Of a DNA stretch of 64,000 nucleotides, positions 12,532 through 24,499 are shown one piece after another. The position numbers were made by a program, and so were the translations under genes. The notes below the pieces were generated by a model that was not told the origin of the DNA, did no database searches, and saw only the letters and a list, made by a program, of their open reading frames with translations. The DNA is from Diphasiastrum complanatum (lineage: Eukaryota; Streptophyta; Lycopodiopsida; Lycopodiales; Lycopodiaceae), in NCBI GenBank assembly GCA_029204225.1, contig CM055101.1:43688327-43752326 (forward strand), read 5' to 3'. Every line of letters begins with the position of its first letter. Within the stretch, counting starts at the first letter, position 1.

Positions 12532-14030
12532 TCAGGCTTGGCTAGTTCGTAATGGGAGGTGGTGTGCAAGAGATGTTCGGTAGTGTGAATGTATAGTTAG
12601 TAGAAGTCGAGCTCTATAATGGGCAAGTGGGCAAGCATCCCCAGCCTTCTTCTGGATGACTCTCTCCGGCTCATCAATGTACAAGGCAAAAAGGGTAGGA
12701 GACAGCGGACAGCCCTGCTTGACACCAACTCTACTACGCACCGAGGCATAGAAAGCCGAGCCGTCTTTGAGTCTAGCAAGACCTCTCTCATATAGAGCCA
12801 ATAATGCATCCATCATATCGTCAGTATCCCCAATGCCTATAAGCGCTCAACAAGTAAATGCATGGGCACGGATTCAAAAGGTCATGAAATCCACAAAGCA
12901 CCAAAAGACCTTACGCCCCGCATACTTAGCTTCCTCAATAAGGCAGCATAGCACTGTACAATGAAAACGCCTTAAGCCAGCCTGTCCCTGAGCAAAGAGA
13001 TGGTGATCCTCAGCATAGGAGGAGCAAAGAGATGGTGATCCTCAGCATAGGTAGAAAGCAATCGCTGAAGAGCCGCTTGGCGAAAGTATGTCCCACCATA
13101 ATGGTTCAATAGTTTTGTAAATTTGCAGGATCCCCAACCTTAAAAATTGGATGCAAAAGGTTGACAGTCCAAGTGGAAGAGAAAGATTGATGGACAGAGT
13201 CACAGAGACATTGAAAAGATTAGCAAGATAAGGGGCAATAAGTTTTGCAACAGGTTTGAGGAGGTCGACATACAGTTCTTCATGATCAAGTGCTTTGTTA
13301 GTTTTTATTTTTTGAATGCCGTCTGGGATGAGAGCAGGGGTGAAGAGACAACACAAGGAAGAAGGGATAGACCCGGAGACTGGAGGGTGATCAATAGTGT
13401 AAAGGCGAATAGCATAATCAACCCACAATTCCAAGGCAATGGGAGCTGAGAAAAAGGCTTGGACAAAAAGGTTTTCGAGAAAACAAACAAGGAGATAGAG
13501 TAGAGATGGGCAATGAGAGACTGGGAACAACCATGATTATAGGTTCTTTTCTTTGAGCGGTACCATCTTTTGAGATCAGAGCACAAAGCAGGGGAGGAAT
13601 GTTTAGCCTGGAGGACCAGTTTGTGGAATTGCGAACATTCATGATCGTACCATGAGTTATGGTGTGGACGATGAGTAGGTTTCAGGCGGGAGGAAGAAAG
13701 GTCATGAACTGCTGTTTGTTTGTAGGGTAGAGGTAATAAAAGCCTAGTACTCAAGGGAAGCATCAAAAGGATAGTGGCAGAAAAGCTCAGAGACACGGTC
13801 TGCAAAAGCTGGGGTAGCTCCGGGTGGGAGGCGAAGGCGAAGGGTAGAGGACTGAGTGCACGAAGAGGGAGAGGAAAGGGATACATGAAGGGAAATAAAA
13901 AAGCATGGAGTGATCAACAAATAGAGGACGATGAATGGGAAAGTCTGAGATCCTAGAAACCAAGGCTGGGGATGCACAAAGTAGCCAACACAACAATAAG
14001 GATGACATGTGATCAGTGCTCATAGAGAAC
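12532..14030 (-). pseudogene. L1-type LINE ORF2 remnant (endonuclease-RT linker and RT start)
   Basis: On the minus strand, 13886-13305 contains HHNSWYDHECSQFHKLVLQA, the W-[FY]-D-x-E-C segment that follows the endonuclease in plant L1-like ORF2 proteins. Next comes KTNKALDHEELYVDLLKPVA (about 13300), matching the K-x-G-K-A-x-G/D start of the reverse transcriptase. After frame breaks at 12970-12830 the phrase CFVDFMTFESVPMHLL corresponds to RT motif A (FVDFxKAFDxVPR), and 12816-12532 contains GVKQGCPLSPTLFALYIDE, RT motif B. The catalytic FADD motif is not present. Several frameshifts show that the copy is dead. Two short tandem duplications (12990-13051 and 14033-14142) lie within or beside it. 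Confidence 0.8.
12990..13051. repeat. Tandem duplication of about 31 bp
   Basis: GAGCAAAGAGATGGTGATCC and the following bases to CAGCATAGG occur twice in a row inside the LINE remnant. Confidence 0.9.
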
Positions 14031-14032
14031 AG

Positions 14033-14142
14033 ACAAAGTCCTACAACCAACCGACTGTTTTTAAAATCCACGAATTGATCTTGAAACAAAGTCCTACAAC
14101 CAACCGACTGTTTTTAAAATCCACGAATTGATCTTGAAACAA
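14033..14142. repeat. Tandem duplication, 54-bp unit
   Basis: Two adjacent copies of a 54-bp unit beginning ACAAAGTCCTACAACC, nearly identical. They lie at the 5' edge of the LINE remnant. Confidence 0.9.
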
Positions 14143-14483
14143 GCAGGAAGCCAAAAGTTTAAAAATTGGCTAAAAATATGAGTAGCAGTAAACTTACATC
14201 AAGCAAAAAACAAATTCATTATACTTTGACATATTTTTTTTAATCACCTACATTTTATGTTGACTTTTAGATAGTAGATATACGTGTTACAATAAATAAC
14301 ATTACTCATTGGATTTTTTGGCAAACTTAAGATTAAAGTACTTCAAATTTATGATTGTTATTAAAAGTTGCAGACTATTTTAATTTTATACCAAGTTTTA
14401 AGTTGCACAAAATTATTTTAGTAAAGAATTTGTAGGTACACTTTTGAACTTGAATGCAAAATCGGCCACTTTGAAAGTTGTAG

Positions 14484-15089
14484 TGTAGTGGGTTTCTTTC
14501 CTCGCCTAACCTGAATCCAAGATCTAGTCAATCTAGCATCAAAGAGACAAAGTTAGTTCTCACGCGTAGGTTCGTTCCCATGAGAGCGATAGTATAGTTC
14601 AGATTTCAACATGAATGGAGGATCCAAATCTAACACTAACATCCATTAACCCTAAACATTAACACTACACATCTAGTAACACTACGATCCATTAACACTA
14701 CAATCCACAATAGAAATAGCTTACTCTTTCTCTCTCTCCCTTTCTCTCTCATAAAAAGTATAATAACATACAATCCCAATAACATTCAGATCCAACAATA
14801 AGCAAAAACCAAAGAAAGCATGAGAGATGGAGAAAAAGTGATAGAGAGCAAGGACATTCATCAATCCATTTCTGAGGAGAACCAATCTGCTTTATTAAAA
14901 TGAGGAAATGAACATGTGTAGGAACTCGAGTTGGTCTCTTTTTATAATAGAGAGGAGGACCCTGGCCTCTGAATCTTATTGGTCCATTTCTATCTCCCTA
15001 ATAATTCAAATTTAAAAAAGTGTGGGAACCATCCAAATTGGAGGGAAACCCAACTTTATTTACTAACTTGACATTTAGGCCCCGCGACA
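14484..15089 (-). repeat. 3' LTR (606 bp)
   Basis: TG...CA-bounded repeat matching 16063-16398 at both ends. It is the longer copy. Confidence 0.7.
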
Positions 15090-16040
15090 TTAAAAGTCCC
15101 GCAAAAAGGCCTAAAGTCCTTTTATTGACTTGTAACTAATCAAATAACTATGTAATCATCGGGCTGGACTTACATACGCAGGGTGCCAAATCCCTCTCAC
15201 TTATTAACTAGGGTTAGGGTTGCCTTGGGATCCGCAAACCCTCCAACAGTATCCCCCACCAAAACTGGTGGCAGTCCCACGACACCTTCCTCGAAGCTTA
15301 AATGCAAATTTTCAATAATAGCCATATGGGTCCGGTGGCCATTCATGATAACCTTGTTCATTGCCAAATGGGTAGTCGACACCATCCAAAAAAAGATTCC
15401 AAGATAATGTTTGTTGATATTGATACTTGTAAATAGGTGCACCTGCTAGCAATGACATTGTTGAAGCTAATGACAAGGTCACATAATTTTTTTTTCTTTT
15501 TTTATATTTTCAAAAATTTGTAACTTCCTCAATACTTAATGAAATGTAATAAAAATTATATCTCCAAAAAGCACTTTCAATGCTACAACTTTAGTTATTC
15601 AGATGGAATTACAGAGAATAAAAGGTAGGGCGAAAAATGAATCAAATAGGGCAAAATAAGAAATACAAAAATCTGGAAGTTTCTGGTTTTTGACAAGTTT
15701 ATAAAATTTTGTTGCCAATTTCAAAAAATTGTAACTTGCTCAATATTAAACGGAATTCAAAATCAATCAAACGGAAAGAAAGCCCTTTCAATGCTCTACA
15801 ATCCTACCTATTCAGATTGAATTATAAGGAACAGAAAATAGGAAAAAAATTGAATAAAAAAGAAGCAAAAAATCAAAAAACAAAAAATACATTCACCACT
15901 CATTTTTTGAACGTTTTTGGACATAACTCTCACAAATCACATCCATAATGCAAAGCTAACCCTAGCATGCCAAGACCAAGATGCCTAAATGCAAGCTAAC
16001 CATCCAACAAACATGCTGCAAACTGAAAAATTGGCGTAGC

Positions 16041-16062
16041 TCCCCAGCAACGGCACCAAAAT
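16041..16062 (-). promoter_or_regulatory. Primer-binding site of the Ty3-type element
   Basis: The minus strand reads TTGGTGCCGTTGCTGGGGA immediately after the LTR end, close to the classic TTGGCGCCGTTGCCGGGGA. Confidence 0.65.
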
Positions 16063-16398
16063 TGTAGTGGGTTTCTTTCCTCGCCTAGCTTGAATCCAAG
16101 ACAACAATAAGCAAAAACCAAAGAAAGCATGAGAGATGGAGAAAAAGTGATAGAGAGCAAGGACATTCATCAATCCCTTTCTGAGGAGAACCAATCTGCT
16201 TTATTGAAATGAGGAAATGAACATGTGTAGGAACTCGAGTTGGTCCCTTTTTATAATAGAGAGGAGGACCCTGGCCTTTGAATCCTATTGGTCCATTTCT
16301 ACCTCCCTAATTATTCAAATTTAAAAAAGTGTGAGAACCATCCAAATTGGAGGGAAACCCAACTTTATTCACTAACTTGACATTTAGGCCCTGCGACA
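16063..16398 (-). repeat. 5' LTR with internal deletion (336 bp)
   Basis: Matches the first 36 bp and the last 295 bp or so of the lower copy. It is adjacent to the primer-binding site. Confidence 0.7.
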
Positions 16399-17098
16399 CA
16401 TTAGAGAAACTTAGAGCCCGACGAGGGCCTTTAAAAAATATGTTTTTTTAATTTTTTTTCTTATTTTTGTTGCCATGTGGACCAATTGAAACCTTAGCTT
16501 CGGAGTTTTACGTAACATAGAATTTTCCAAATATAAATAAAATAAAAACTTTTTAAATATATTGTTGTTTCGTCGGGCAGCATGTGGAAATGCTATTGGT
16601 TGATTAGGCCTGCCCTTCCAGCTCATCACTGCTCGAAGAGACCCAAAAATATTGAAAATGTATATGACAGATGGTTGAGATGAGAAAATCGATGTACCAT
16701 TAATGTATATGCATTGTCAAATCATGGTTAACAGGGTTAACCAAAGTTAATTTGTGGCCCCAAATAGATCAGTGTTTCAAATTTTTGCCAACACTTTTTC
16801 TCAGATTCATGGCTTTTTGTCTATGCAAATTTTCAGATTCATAGTTCATTGTTTCAAATTTTTGCATGCAAATTACGAATGGCACCATCAAGGAAGCCGT
16901 GCTCTTCAATCGACTCTATACATCTATTCAACAAGACAGATGATAATGGATTATGGGTGCCAAGAAAATATTTAAAAAACTCTTGGGTTTTGATGCATCC
17001 ATCATCAAGAGGATTGTTCTGATTTTGATCATGCTCGAAATAGGGCTACGTTTATAGGCCCTAGAACGCCCACTACTCTTTCTCCTTCTGATAAATCT
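16399..17098. other. Intergenic, nothing recognised
   Basis: AT-rich DNA between the Ty3-type element and the open frame at 17.1 kb. No signature was seen; it might contain 5' sequence of the gene that follows. Confidence 0.4.
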
Positions 17099-17953
17099 TT
17101 GATCACTTTGCCTACTTATAATATAGATAATAATTCTTTTTTGACAATATCGGATATATCGAATCTTTTTTACTTCACTGAAGTTGAGACTCTTTGCATT
17201 CTGAACAAAGAGCTTGATGAATTTTCGGATATAATTGATTTTGATGCTGATAATCTTCTCCCTGGTGTTGACGATGTACATAATGATAAGTTTTATTCAT
17301 GGAAAGATTGTTTGAAAATGGCTGTGGAGGAAATGCGCAACAAAGAAGATGATCTACCTTCTGAGGAGGAGTTTCTTAGAACTCAAAGTCAACTTGGTTT
17401 TCCACAGCCAAGTGTCTATTCACCAACAATATTGACATCAAAAGGTGGACATAGTATTGATGGAGAGACAGTAATCAGGGAAGACAAAGCCGAATGCGTA
17501 AGTTTTTGTATCTTATCAAGTACTAGTAGATTTGTTATGTCAGATTATATACTGGAGCTTACTTTGTTTTTTAACATTTCAGGAAACAATGCTGGAGAAT
17601 TTTCAAGAGATCATGCACTGGGGCACTATCTAAAGTCCTTCAAGAATAATGAGATAAGTGTTGCCCATTCAAAGTTTCATCAACATGGTAAAACTATGAT
17701 TATGGCAATCAAGGCACTGTCTCATTTTCTTGGAGGACATAATTTCAATAAGGTGCATAAAATAATTTTTGTAAAGAAAACTATTGCGGTTAAAATTTTA
17801 GGATATGGACCAGTGAATTCCATGCTCAGATAATCTCATTTTGCATTGTATGTTGCTTACATTGATCTGAGTAAGCATGAAACCTATGAGCTATTGGATC
17901 CATACGAAAGAAGAAACTTGTTGTATGATTCTAAGTTGCAACTTTCATTGGAG
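17099..17953 (+). CDS. Unidentified protein, probably a gene remnant with an intron
   Basis: An open frame of 244 residues runs from 17099 to 17833. The first 133 codons (to 17497) have convincing coding character, with acidic clusters such as FDADNLLPGVDDVHNDKF and NKEDDLPSEEEFL. At 17498 a GTAAGT donor and at 17581 a TTTCAG-type acceptor bracket a possible 85-nt intron. Splicing there would shift the frame and soon meet a stop, whereas reading through gives FSRDHALGHYLKSFKNNEIS. Beyond the stop at 17833, coding-like sequence (YIDLSKHETYELLDPYERRN) continues in another frame, suggesting a frameshift. No family was recognised. It converges on the minus-strand remnant at 17.97-19.35 kb, and both could belong to one unknown element. 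Confidence 0.4.
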
Positions 17954-17970
17954 AAAATATCGGAAGCAGA

Positions 17971-19348
17971 TTAGATACTGCTGAATTGTACTTTGTAAAT
18001 ATTTTTATTCAATATAAAAAATTTTATTATGTGTCTATAGCCTACTAGCTTGTATAAATTTGTATGCTTTTTGAAATTTTTTATAATCCGTCGATTTTGT
18101 ATTATGACGAATTTGGATTCTTCTGTAAAACCATTGAAAAAGTTGTAGTATATAGCTGTTTTTCGTGCTAGTCCCACCATGTTGTGTACTTTTATGAAAT
18201 GCCGCTCTTGTTTGCCAATGATATTTTTCCATTCCTTACGATGACCATATGCTAAGACTTCCACTATTTCTTGTAAAGAATGTCGAATGATGTCGTAATA
18301 TGTGCTGCATGTCATAAAAACATAATCTAAATCAGTACCAAAAGTATCTAATTTAATTGCACATATTTGTCTATCGTAGTGTAAAATCAAAATCTTACCA
18401 TATAATGTGTTATATGATCAACACCCCATGCACTTTAAACTGCATCCACAAATTCATTGGTTGTTTTCTGTATCATTTGTACATCAGTATTTGAAAATTT
18501 ATCTTTTCTTAAGTATTTCACCATGTTGTCTAACTTTTTCCAAACTCCAACTTTGTGTATACGAGTAGAACCTTCTTTTTCAAAACCTTGAGTTGCTGCA
18601 ATAATTTCTTTCCAAACCGTGTATCGAACCTTAGATTGTTTGCCAGAATAATTTGATAAAAATCTTCAAGCTTTAGATCCTCCAATAATTATGAATGAAT
18701 CAAAAAGTTCAAGCAATATTCAATACCAAATAAGCTATAACTTACTTGAATGCAGGGATTCGTCTTTTTCTATGACCTCCTCTGGATGATAGATCACATA
18801 TATCCTTGTTTACCAGTCTTTTTCTCTTGTTGCTTCGAACCTTTCTGTTGAGCACATTCATATCTTTTACAAGAGACAGATATGAGATACGCATGGATTG
18901 AAATGCAATTTTTATCTCATCATTACTAGTTGTATAATGATACAAAGAAGATTTTTTACCTTTGGATCTCCTCCTTGAGCATCTCATTTTCATCCAAACA
19001 ATTTTTTAATCTTTGTAGATTTTTCTTCGCACTCCTTTGATATTTTCCTTGATTCCTCTTCCAAATAATGTATTCTTTGCATTGAATGTGCATTCCATAG
19101 AGCATCAAATTCTCACAGTAACCCAAAAGGTCATTTTTACCATGACACATATAGATTATTAACTGACTCACCGAATGAAAATCTGGATGTTGCAATGAAC
19201 ATGGATCAATAGGATACAATGTTCCTGATGACCATAAATCTACATGCTTTAGCTTTTCGTCCCTGTATCGGACTATATCAGAAGTTGAAAATTTGGGCTG
19301 CTTTGAATTTCTCGTCCTGAGCGGAACATTCTGGTGACAGATCCACAT
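17971..19348 (-). pseudogene. Broken gene of an unidentified repeat family
   Basis: Minus-strand coding pieces run from 19348 to 17971 across frame changes. The first, 19348-18956, contains STSDIVRYRDEKLKHVDLW and ends in a K/E-rich coiled-coil-like helix. The second, 18993-18742, is basic (NRKVRSNKRKRLVNKDICDL). A third, about 18690-18400, reads VWKEIIAATQGFEKEGSTR and NEFVDAV-stop-SAWGVDHITHYM. The last contains MEKYHWQTRAAFHKSTQHGG followed by LQLFQWFYRR. The ITHYM...MEKxHxxxRxxxxxxxxHGG...WFYRR series has the conserved look of a domain, and I associate it loosely with repeat-derived proteins of other eukaryotes, but cannot name it. Stops and frameshifts indicate a decayed copy; introns are possible (a GTAAAA donor lies near 18957). 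Confidence 0.4.
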
Positions 19349-19529
19349 GAAGATGATAAAGCTTTGTCATCAGTACATTAGTATAGTAACAAACAACACA
19401 ATGACAATAACAAAGCTGGAAATGGCGCTAACGACTCCACTGGAGATAGAGATGGCGCTAAACATTTGTTTTTGACCCTGAAGATAGAGATGGCGTAGGC
19501 TTTTTTCAGAAATGTCACTCCTAAAGAGA

Positions 19530-22500
19530 CAAGTCAAGAGGCAAGGGCAAAGGACAACAACACTTCAAGAAGGACAAAGCCAAAGAAGGTGGTGAGGATC
19601 AGTCCTCACAAGGTGCAACATCCAGTGGCAAGAAGAAGCTGTCAAAGATCAAGTGGTTTTTCTGTGGAAAGAAAGGACATTATGCATCAAACTGTTTCAA
19701 GAAGAAGAACCAATCTAAGCAAGCTAACCTTGCTAATGAGGATGAGTGTGAGGGTGTAGAGAGTGAAAGAGAGGATTCCTTAATGATGTCTACTTTTTCA
19801 TCTTTCCCTTTTAAGAATGAAGAAGTCTGGTGGATAGATAGTGGGGCTAGTTCCCACATGTCTAGTTCTAGGAACTCTTTCACTAATCTCATGCCATATT
19901 TAGGTGCAAAAAAGTCAATTTATACTACTTATGACGTAGAGTGTAGAATTGAAGGAATAGGTAGTATTCCATTACATGCATCATCATCAAAATCTTTTTG
20001 CTTACATGATGTACTGTATGTACCTAAATTGACTAAGAATCTCATTAGTGTAGGACAGTTGTTTGATAATGGATTGGATGTCAAGTTTCAAGTTGACAAG
20101 TGTATAATCTCAAGAGAAAATGAAGTTATTGCTAGAGGATCTAGAATTGGTAAGTTGTACAAACTAGATTCTAGGGAGAGTGCTAACATTTCAGATATTG
20201 CTTATGAGACCAAGGTTCTACAGGAGGATCTGTGGCATAAGAGGTTGGGTCATCCCAATTTCAAAGCCATGCAATCTACGGTCAAAGAAGGAAAAGTTGT
20301 TGGTCTACCAAAGACATTGTCAAAGGAGCTTCTACCTTGTGAAGCTTGTGTGCTGGCAAAGTCACACAGAAGGCCTTTTCCTAGATCACGTGATAATATG
20401 TGATTTATAAATAACTCTTTTATCGATCGTTTTTTGGATAAATTTCAAGAAAGATCAGCTAATAATCCATTTTGGATGTGCCCATTGAATTATCTTGAGA
20501 TTGATAAGATCACCAAAAAAAAGAATATCATACACTTCCTTAACATTACTACTACTTTTGATCCAACTACGAAATAACGCACCTTTCCAAATATGATAAA
20601 AGGAGGGACCTACCCTTTCAAGTATACAATACATCTTTCTTCTAATAGACCTATTCTTAACTCGTACAATGTTATCATTTTCCAAGTAATTGCTGCCATG
20701 TACTATTGTAACAAACAACTTACCTTTCTTAATGAGGTACTGACACTTATTGATGCCTTTCAAAAAAACAATTTTTTAAGGAGCAGACTTTGTTTTATTA
20801 TTGATAAGCTACTTAAACAGGAAAGTTTTCTTGGTCTGTCGTATGAACTACCAAACAATATAAACCTTTTGGTGGGCATGATTTATGATGTTTTTCTTAC
20901 TTTTAAAGCTTATGTAGAGAAGCAATTTCCTTTCAAGATAAAAGCTTTAAGAAGTGATAATGGAGGGGAATACACTTCCAATAAGTTTAAAGACTTTTGT
21001 GAGAGAGAGGGTATTCAAAGAGAGTTTTCTTGTTCATATACTCCTCAACAAAATGGAGTTGTTGAGAGAAAAAATAGAACTTTGTGTGAATGTGCAAAAG
21101 CCATTAGGCTGGAAGCTTTTCTGCCTAAAGAATTTTGGGGAGAGGTAGTTGCATGTGCAAACTATCTTTGTAATAGGCTTCCAAATCTTGCAATAGGAGG
21201 AAAGACACCATTTGAGATGTTGTTTAAGAAAAAGCCTAAGGTAGATCATCTTAGGATTTTTGGTTGTGTATGCTTTGTGCAAGTACCTATAGAAACTAGG
21301 AAGAAGGAAGATCCTAGTGCAGTGAAAGAAATTTTTGTAGGTTATGCATCTACTAAAAAAGCATACAAGATTTATTTGCCCTATACTGACAAAAATGTTG
21401 TTAGTAGAGACGTGGTCTTCCATGAAGATCAGAAATTTAATTTGGATGATGTTCAGATCAAAGAAACTCATGCAAGATCAATCATTAAAAAAATGATGTT
21501 CAAGAAGAGGTGAGGCCGAGGCTTGAGGAGGAGCAGATTCAAGCTATCACACCAAGAAGGTCTACACGAGCAAGATCTGAGCCAAGGAGGCTCACATATG
21601 ATGAAGAAGGAAGGCAAGTAGAAGGTGAAACTTCCTATCATACACTTTTTATATTAGATGAAGAGCCTAAGGATGTTCAAGAAGCTTTTCAATGAAGCAA
21701 TGACCCAAGAATTTGAAGCCTTGATGTCAAATAACACATGGGAGCTTGTGGAGCCACCAAACAACATGCACGTGATCGGATGTAAGTGGATATTCATAAT
21801 CAAGTATAATCATGATGGATCTATCAATAAGTATAAAGCAAGACTTTGTGCTAAAGGCTACTCTCATATTAAAGGTCTTGATTATGAAGATACCTTTGCA
21901 CCAGTTGCAAAGATGGTAACAATTCGAATACTTATCTCTCTTGCATGTTTTCACAAATGGAGTATGTTCCAGTTTGATGTTTCTAATGCATTTCTCAATG
22001 GTTACCTTGAGGAGGAAATTATATGGAGCAACCTCCAGGTTTTGTGAAGGAAGGTGATGAATCAAAAGTTTGTCTTTTGTTCAACATTCTGTATGGACTG
22101 AAACAGGCACCAAGGTCTTGTTATGCAAGGCTCAATTCTTATCTCATATCACTCGGATTTTGTCTAATTGAATATGACCCTTCTCTGTATCATAAGTTTG
22201 TAGATAACTTTGTAATTATTCTTCTCATCTATGTAGATGATATCATTTTTTGTGAAAATAGTGAGAAGTTAGTTGAAGAAACTAAGCATGCACTTGGTAC
22301 TGAGTTTACGATGCAAGACTTAGGAATTCTTCACTATATTCTTGGCCTTGAAATAGATTTTTGGAAAGGTCATGCATTTATAAGCCAAAGTAGATATGCA
22401 CTTCCCATGCTCAGGAAATTTCATATGGAGAACTGTAAAGGCATAGATACACCTATGGAGCACACTGTAAAAGTTCCTATTAAAGATGATGAAAAATCCT

Positions 22501-23247
22501 TTGAGGACATCACTCTTTATAGGAGTCTTATTGGCTCACTTATTTGGTTAACAATGACTAGATTTTTTCATCAAATGTATGCCATTGTGTCTTGCCTTAG
22601 ATTTTTCAAGCATATTGTTCTTTGATCAATCTTGTGCAATCACAACACCTCAGTAAGTTCCTATAGTATGTGTGGTGAAGTTCACATGTGCTAAAAACTT
22701 CACAGACACCCCTATGGAGCAAGTTGTTAAAGTTTCTAATGAAGGTGATGAAGCATCATTTGAGGACATCAAACTCTTTAGAAAGCTTATTGGCTCCTTG
22801 ATCTATTTAACAATCACTAGACCAGATTTGAGGTATAGTGTAAGCAAGTTAAGTCAATATATGCAAGGTCCATTGATGCATCATCGAAAAAGTGCCAAGA
22901 GGGTACTTAGATATATCTCTTCTACTAGATTTCTTGGCATTCTCTATCAAGGATCTAACTTGTACTTGCAGGCATATTTGGATTCAGATTTTGGAGGAGA
23001 CAAGATGGATAGGAGATCTATAAGTGCATTTGCCACTTTCCTTTGTGGAGGAGTGATATCTTGGCTTCTTAAAAAGCAAGACACAATCTCACTTTCCTCT
23101 TGTGAAGCCGAGTACAAGGCATTGATTTCAACAACAAAAGAGCTCCTATGGCTAAGAAGACTTTTGGTGGAACTACAAGTGCTAAAGGCCGAGGAGATCC
23201 CTTGCACGGGCATTAAAGTCCCTGCTAAAAGGATGTATCCCTACTGA
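19530..23247 (+). pseudogene. Ty1/copia gag-pol remnant, chimeric and frameshifted
   Basis: Reading begins inside gag at about 19530. The zinc knuckle at about 19660 reads IKWFFCGKKGHYASNC, so the first Cys of CCHC is Trp. The protease WIDSGASSHMS lies at about 19830 and the GAG-pre-integrase LWHKRLGHPNF...CEACVLAKSH ends at 20403. The first half of the integrase core is replaced by about 485 bp of unrelated DNA. Integrase resumes at about 20890 (RSDNGGEYTS; the Glu of D-D-E follows in NGVVERKNR). Reverse transcriptase runs from about 21690, shifts frame near 22020, and includes YVDDIIF (about 22235). A block beginning DTPME occurs twice (22447 and 22707), then RNase H (SLSSCEAEYKAL). The 3' end stops at a LINE fragment near 23205. 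No LTRs were found. Confidence 0.85.
20402..20886. other. Foreign DNA replacing the integrase N-terminal core
   Basis: Copia homology stops after SRDNM (20401) and resumes at VFLTFKAYVEK (about 20893). Compared with the element at 33.7 kb, some 65 residues (the first catalytic Asp region, DLIHTDLCGPM to about SDAFHNF) are missing. The replacing DNA has a 102-codon open frame on the minus strand (20763-20455) with a basic phrase RVKNRSIRRKMYCILERVGP. I do not recognise it. Confidence 0.6.
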
Positions 23248-23800
23248 GAAAAGGCTACAACATGTGCAGAAAGAAGGTCGAAAGGATCATCTCCTGGTCT
23301 GGCGAATGGGGAGGTGTCTAGAGGGAAGTAATAGACTACCAAAAAGAGGTCCCTGTCGAGGTGGAGGAGAGCACAAGAGATATGTATCCAGAGAAGCAAA
23401 CTCTGGTCATCCTGCTGCTCTAGATGGATGAAAGGCACTCAAGCAGAAGGAAAAGAACATGCGACCCCTTCTGAGCCTCTGTGAGTGGAGTCCCGTAAAG
23501 CTGGACGAAGAGTTGAAACCTAGGTATGGCCATGCTAGCGCAGTAGAGGATGAATAAGTGACTCATGAGTCTCTATGAAGCAACGAATCCATTTCGAGGA
23601 TAAGAAAGAAGAGAGCCTTGCTGCATGGAAGAAGAATGCAAGTCGTTGCAGTTCCAAAGTGCGATGGATGCGATGGAGAGCAGAGTAGGAGAAATCAGGG
23701 TGCTCCCAGCCCCAATGTCCTCGAGTCCCTATTCGTGAGAGGCAAAGAAGGGTGGCACCCCTACTGAACACACAACTCTCTGACCTCTTTGTTGTGCTTG
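23205..23800 (-). pseudogene. L1-type LINE endonuclease fragment
   Basis: Minus-strand reading 23438-23241 gives DLFLVVYYFPLDTSPFARPG and DPFDLLSAHVVAF, the pattern of plant L1-like apurinic endonucleases (V.YFP......PF..L..DV). It is followed past a stop by a degenerate GDFNAR block (about 23225-23205, RDFNARA). The fragment at 23771-23535 extends it upstream without clear motifs. It joins abruptly to the 3' end of the copia remnant. Confidence 0.55.
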
Positions 23801-24499
23801 TTGAATGACCTCTCTATGTTGTTGTCATTGAGAATGGGTGAGGTCATCATCCAAGTAGATATTCGTCCTTCTAAGATTTGCCCTGTGTCGTAGGAAGTCG
23901 TGTCTGGCATCTAGCATCTTAAAAAGCAGAAAAAATGGTAGCATCTGACTTGGCACGCCAAGTCGAGTGAAAGTGTTGCTTGCTGAAATTTCTCTAAAAT
24001 TCAATTGATAATGAGGATCTGTTCATTCTGTAGAACTGTTGGCAAAACAAGTCTGCATTTTTACTCGTGTTGTCGCTACAGTCTGTATTTTTATTCGTGA
24101 ATTTCCACAGGCGAAAAATGCAACATTGTATTTCTATATGCATTTTATGACAGGCGACACTTGCATAAAATGCGACATTGCATTTTTACATGCAATCTTT
24201 GACAGTCAAAAAGAATGAAACACTGCATTTTTACACGTTATTTATGATAGGCAAAAAATGCGACACTTGCTTTAAAATTGCAAAGGTATCATCCAAATGC
24301 CGAAGGTTGCCCTTAACTAAAGGCACAGGCCAAAAGCCAAGGATTGTCGCATCGTCCATCTACGGATTTACTCATTATGTCTTCACGCTCCAACAACGAA
24401 CTGATCTATTGATTAGTTTAGCAGTTGTTAACGATCTTGTAATTGTAAAATTAAGATAAAACAAGATCTTCCAGCTACTATATACGTCAATGAGCGATT
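23801..24499. other. Intergenic with a degenerate minisatellite
   Basis: No gene found. The middle of the stretch (about 24020-24270) is a degenerate tandem repeat, listed separately. Confidence 0.5.
24020..24270. repeat. Degenerate tandem repeat, unit about 60 bp
   Basis: Phrases like AAAATGCGACATTGCATTTT followed by ACATGCA and GACAGGCGA recur about four times with changes. Confidence 0.6.

Larger units (their letters stand above)
14484..16398 (-). mobile_element. Non-autonomous Ty3-type LTR element (Tat/Athila-type PBS)
   Basis: Direct repeats at 14484-15089 and 16063-16398 both begin TGTAGTGGGTTTC and end GCGACA on the plus strand. Directly inside the upper copy the minus strand reads ATTTTGGTGCCGTTGCTGGG, the primer-binding site form of plant Tat/Athila elements, so the element runs on the minus strand. 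The upper LTR lacks about 270 bp present in the lower one (roughly 14520-14795), an internal deletion. The interior is less than 1 kb and has no gag or pol. It also contains a diverged direct duplication (about 15500-15665 and 15705-15880). It must have depended on a helper element. Flanking bases do not form a clear target-site duplication. Confidence 0.75.

Noticed and set aside
23535-23771. 78-codon minus frame as a separate gene
   Set aside because: It lies in line with the LINE endonuclease fragment and has no motif of its own.
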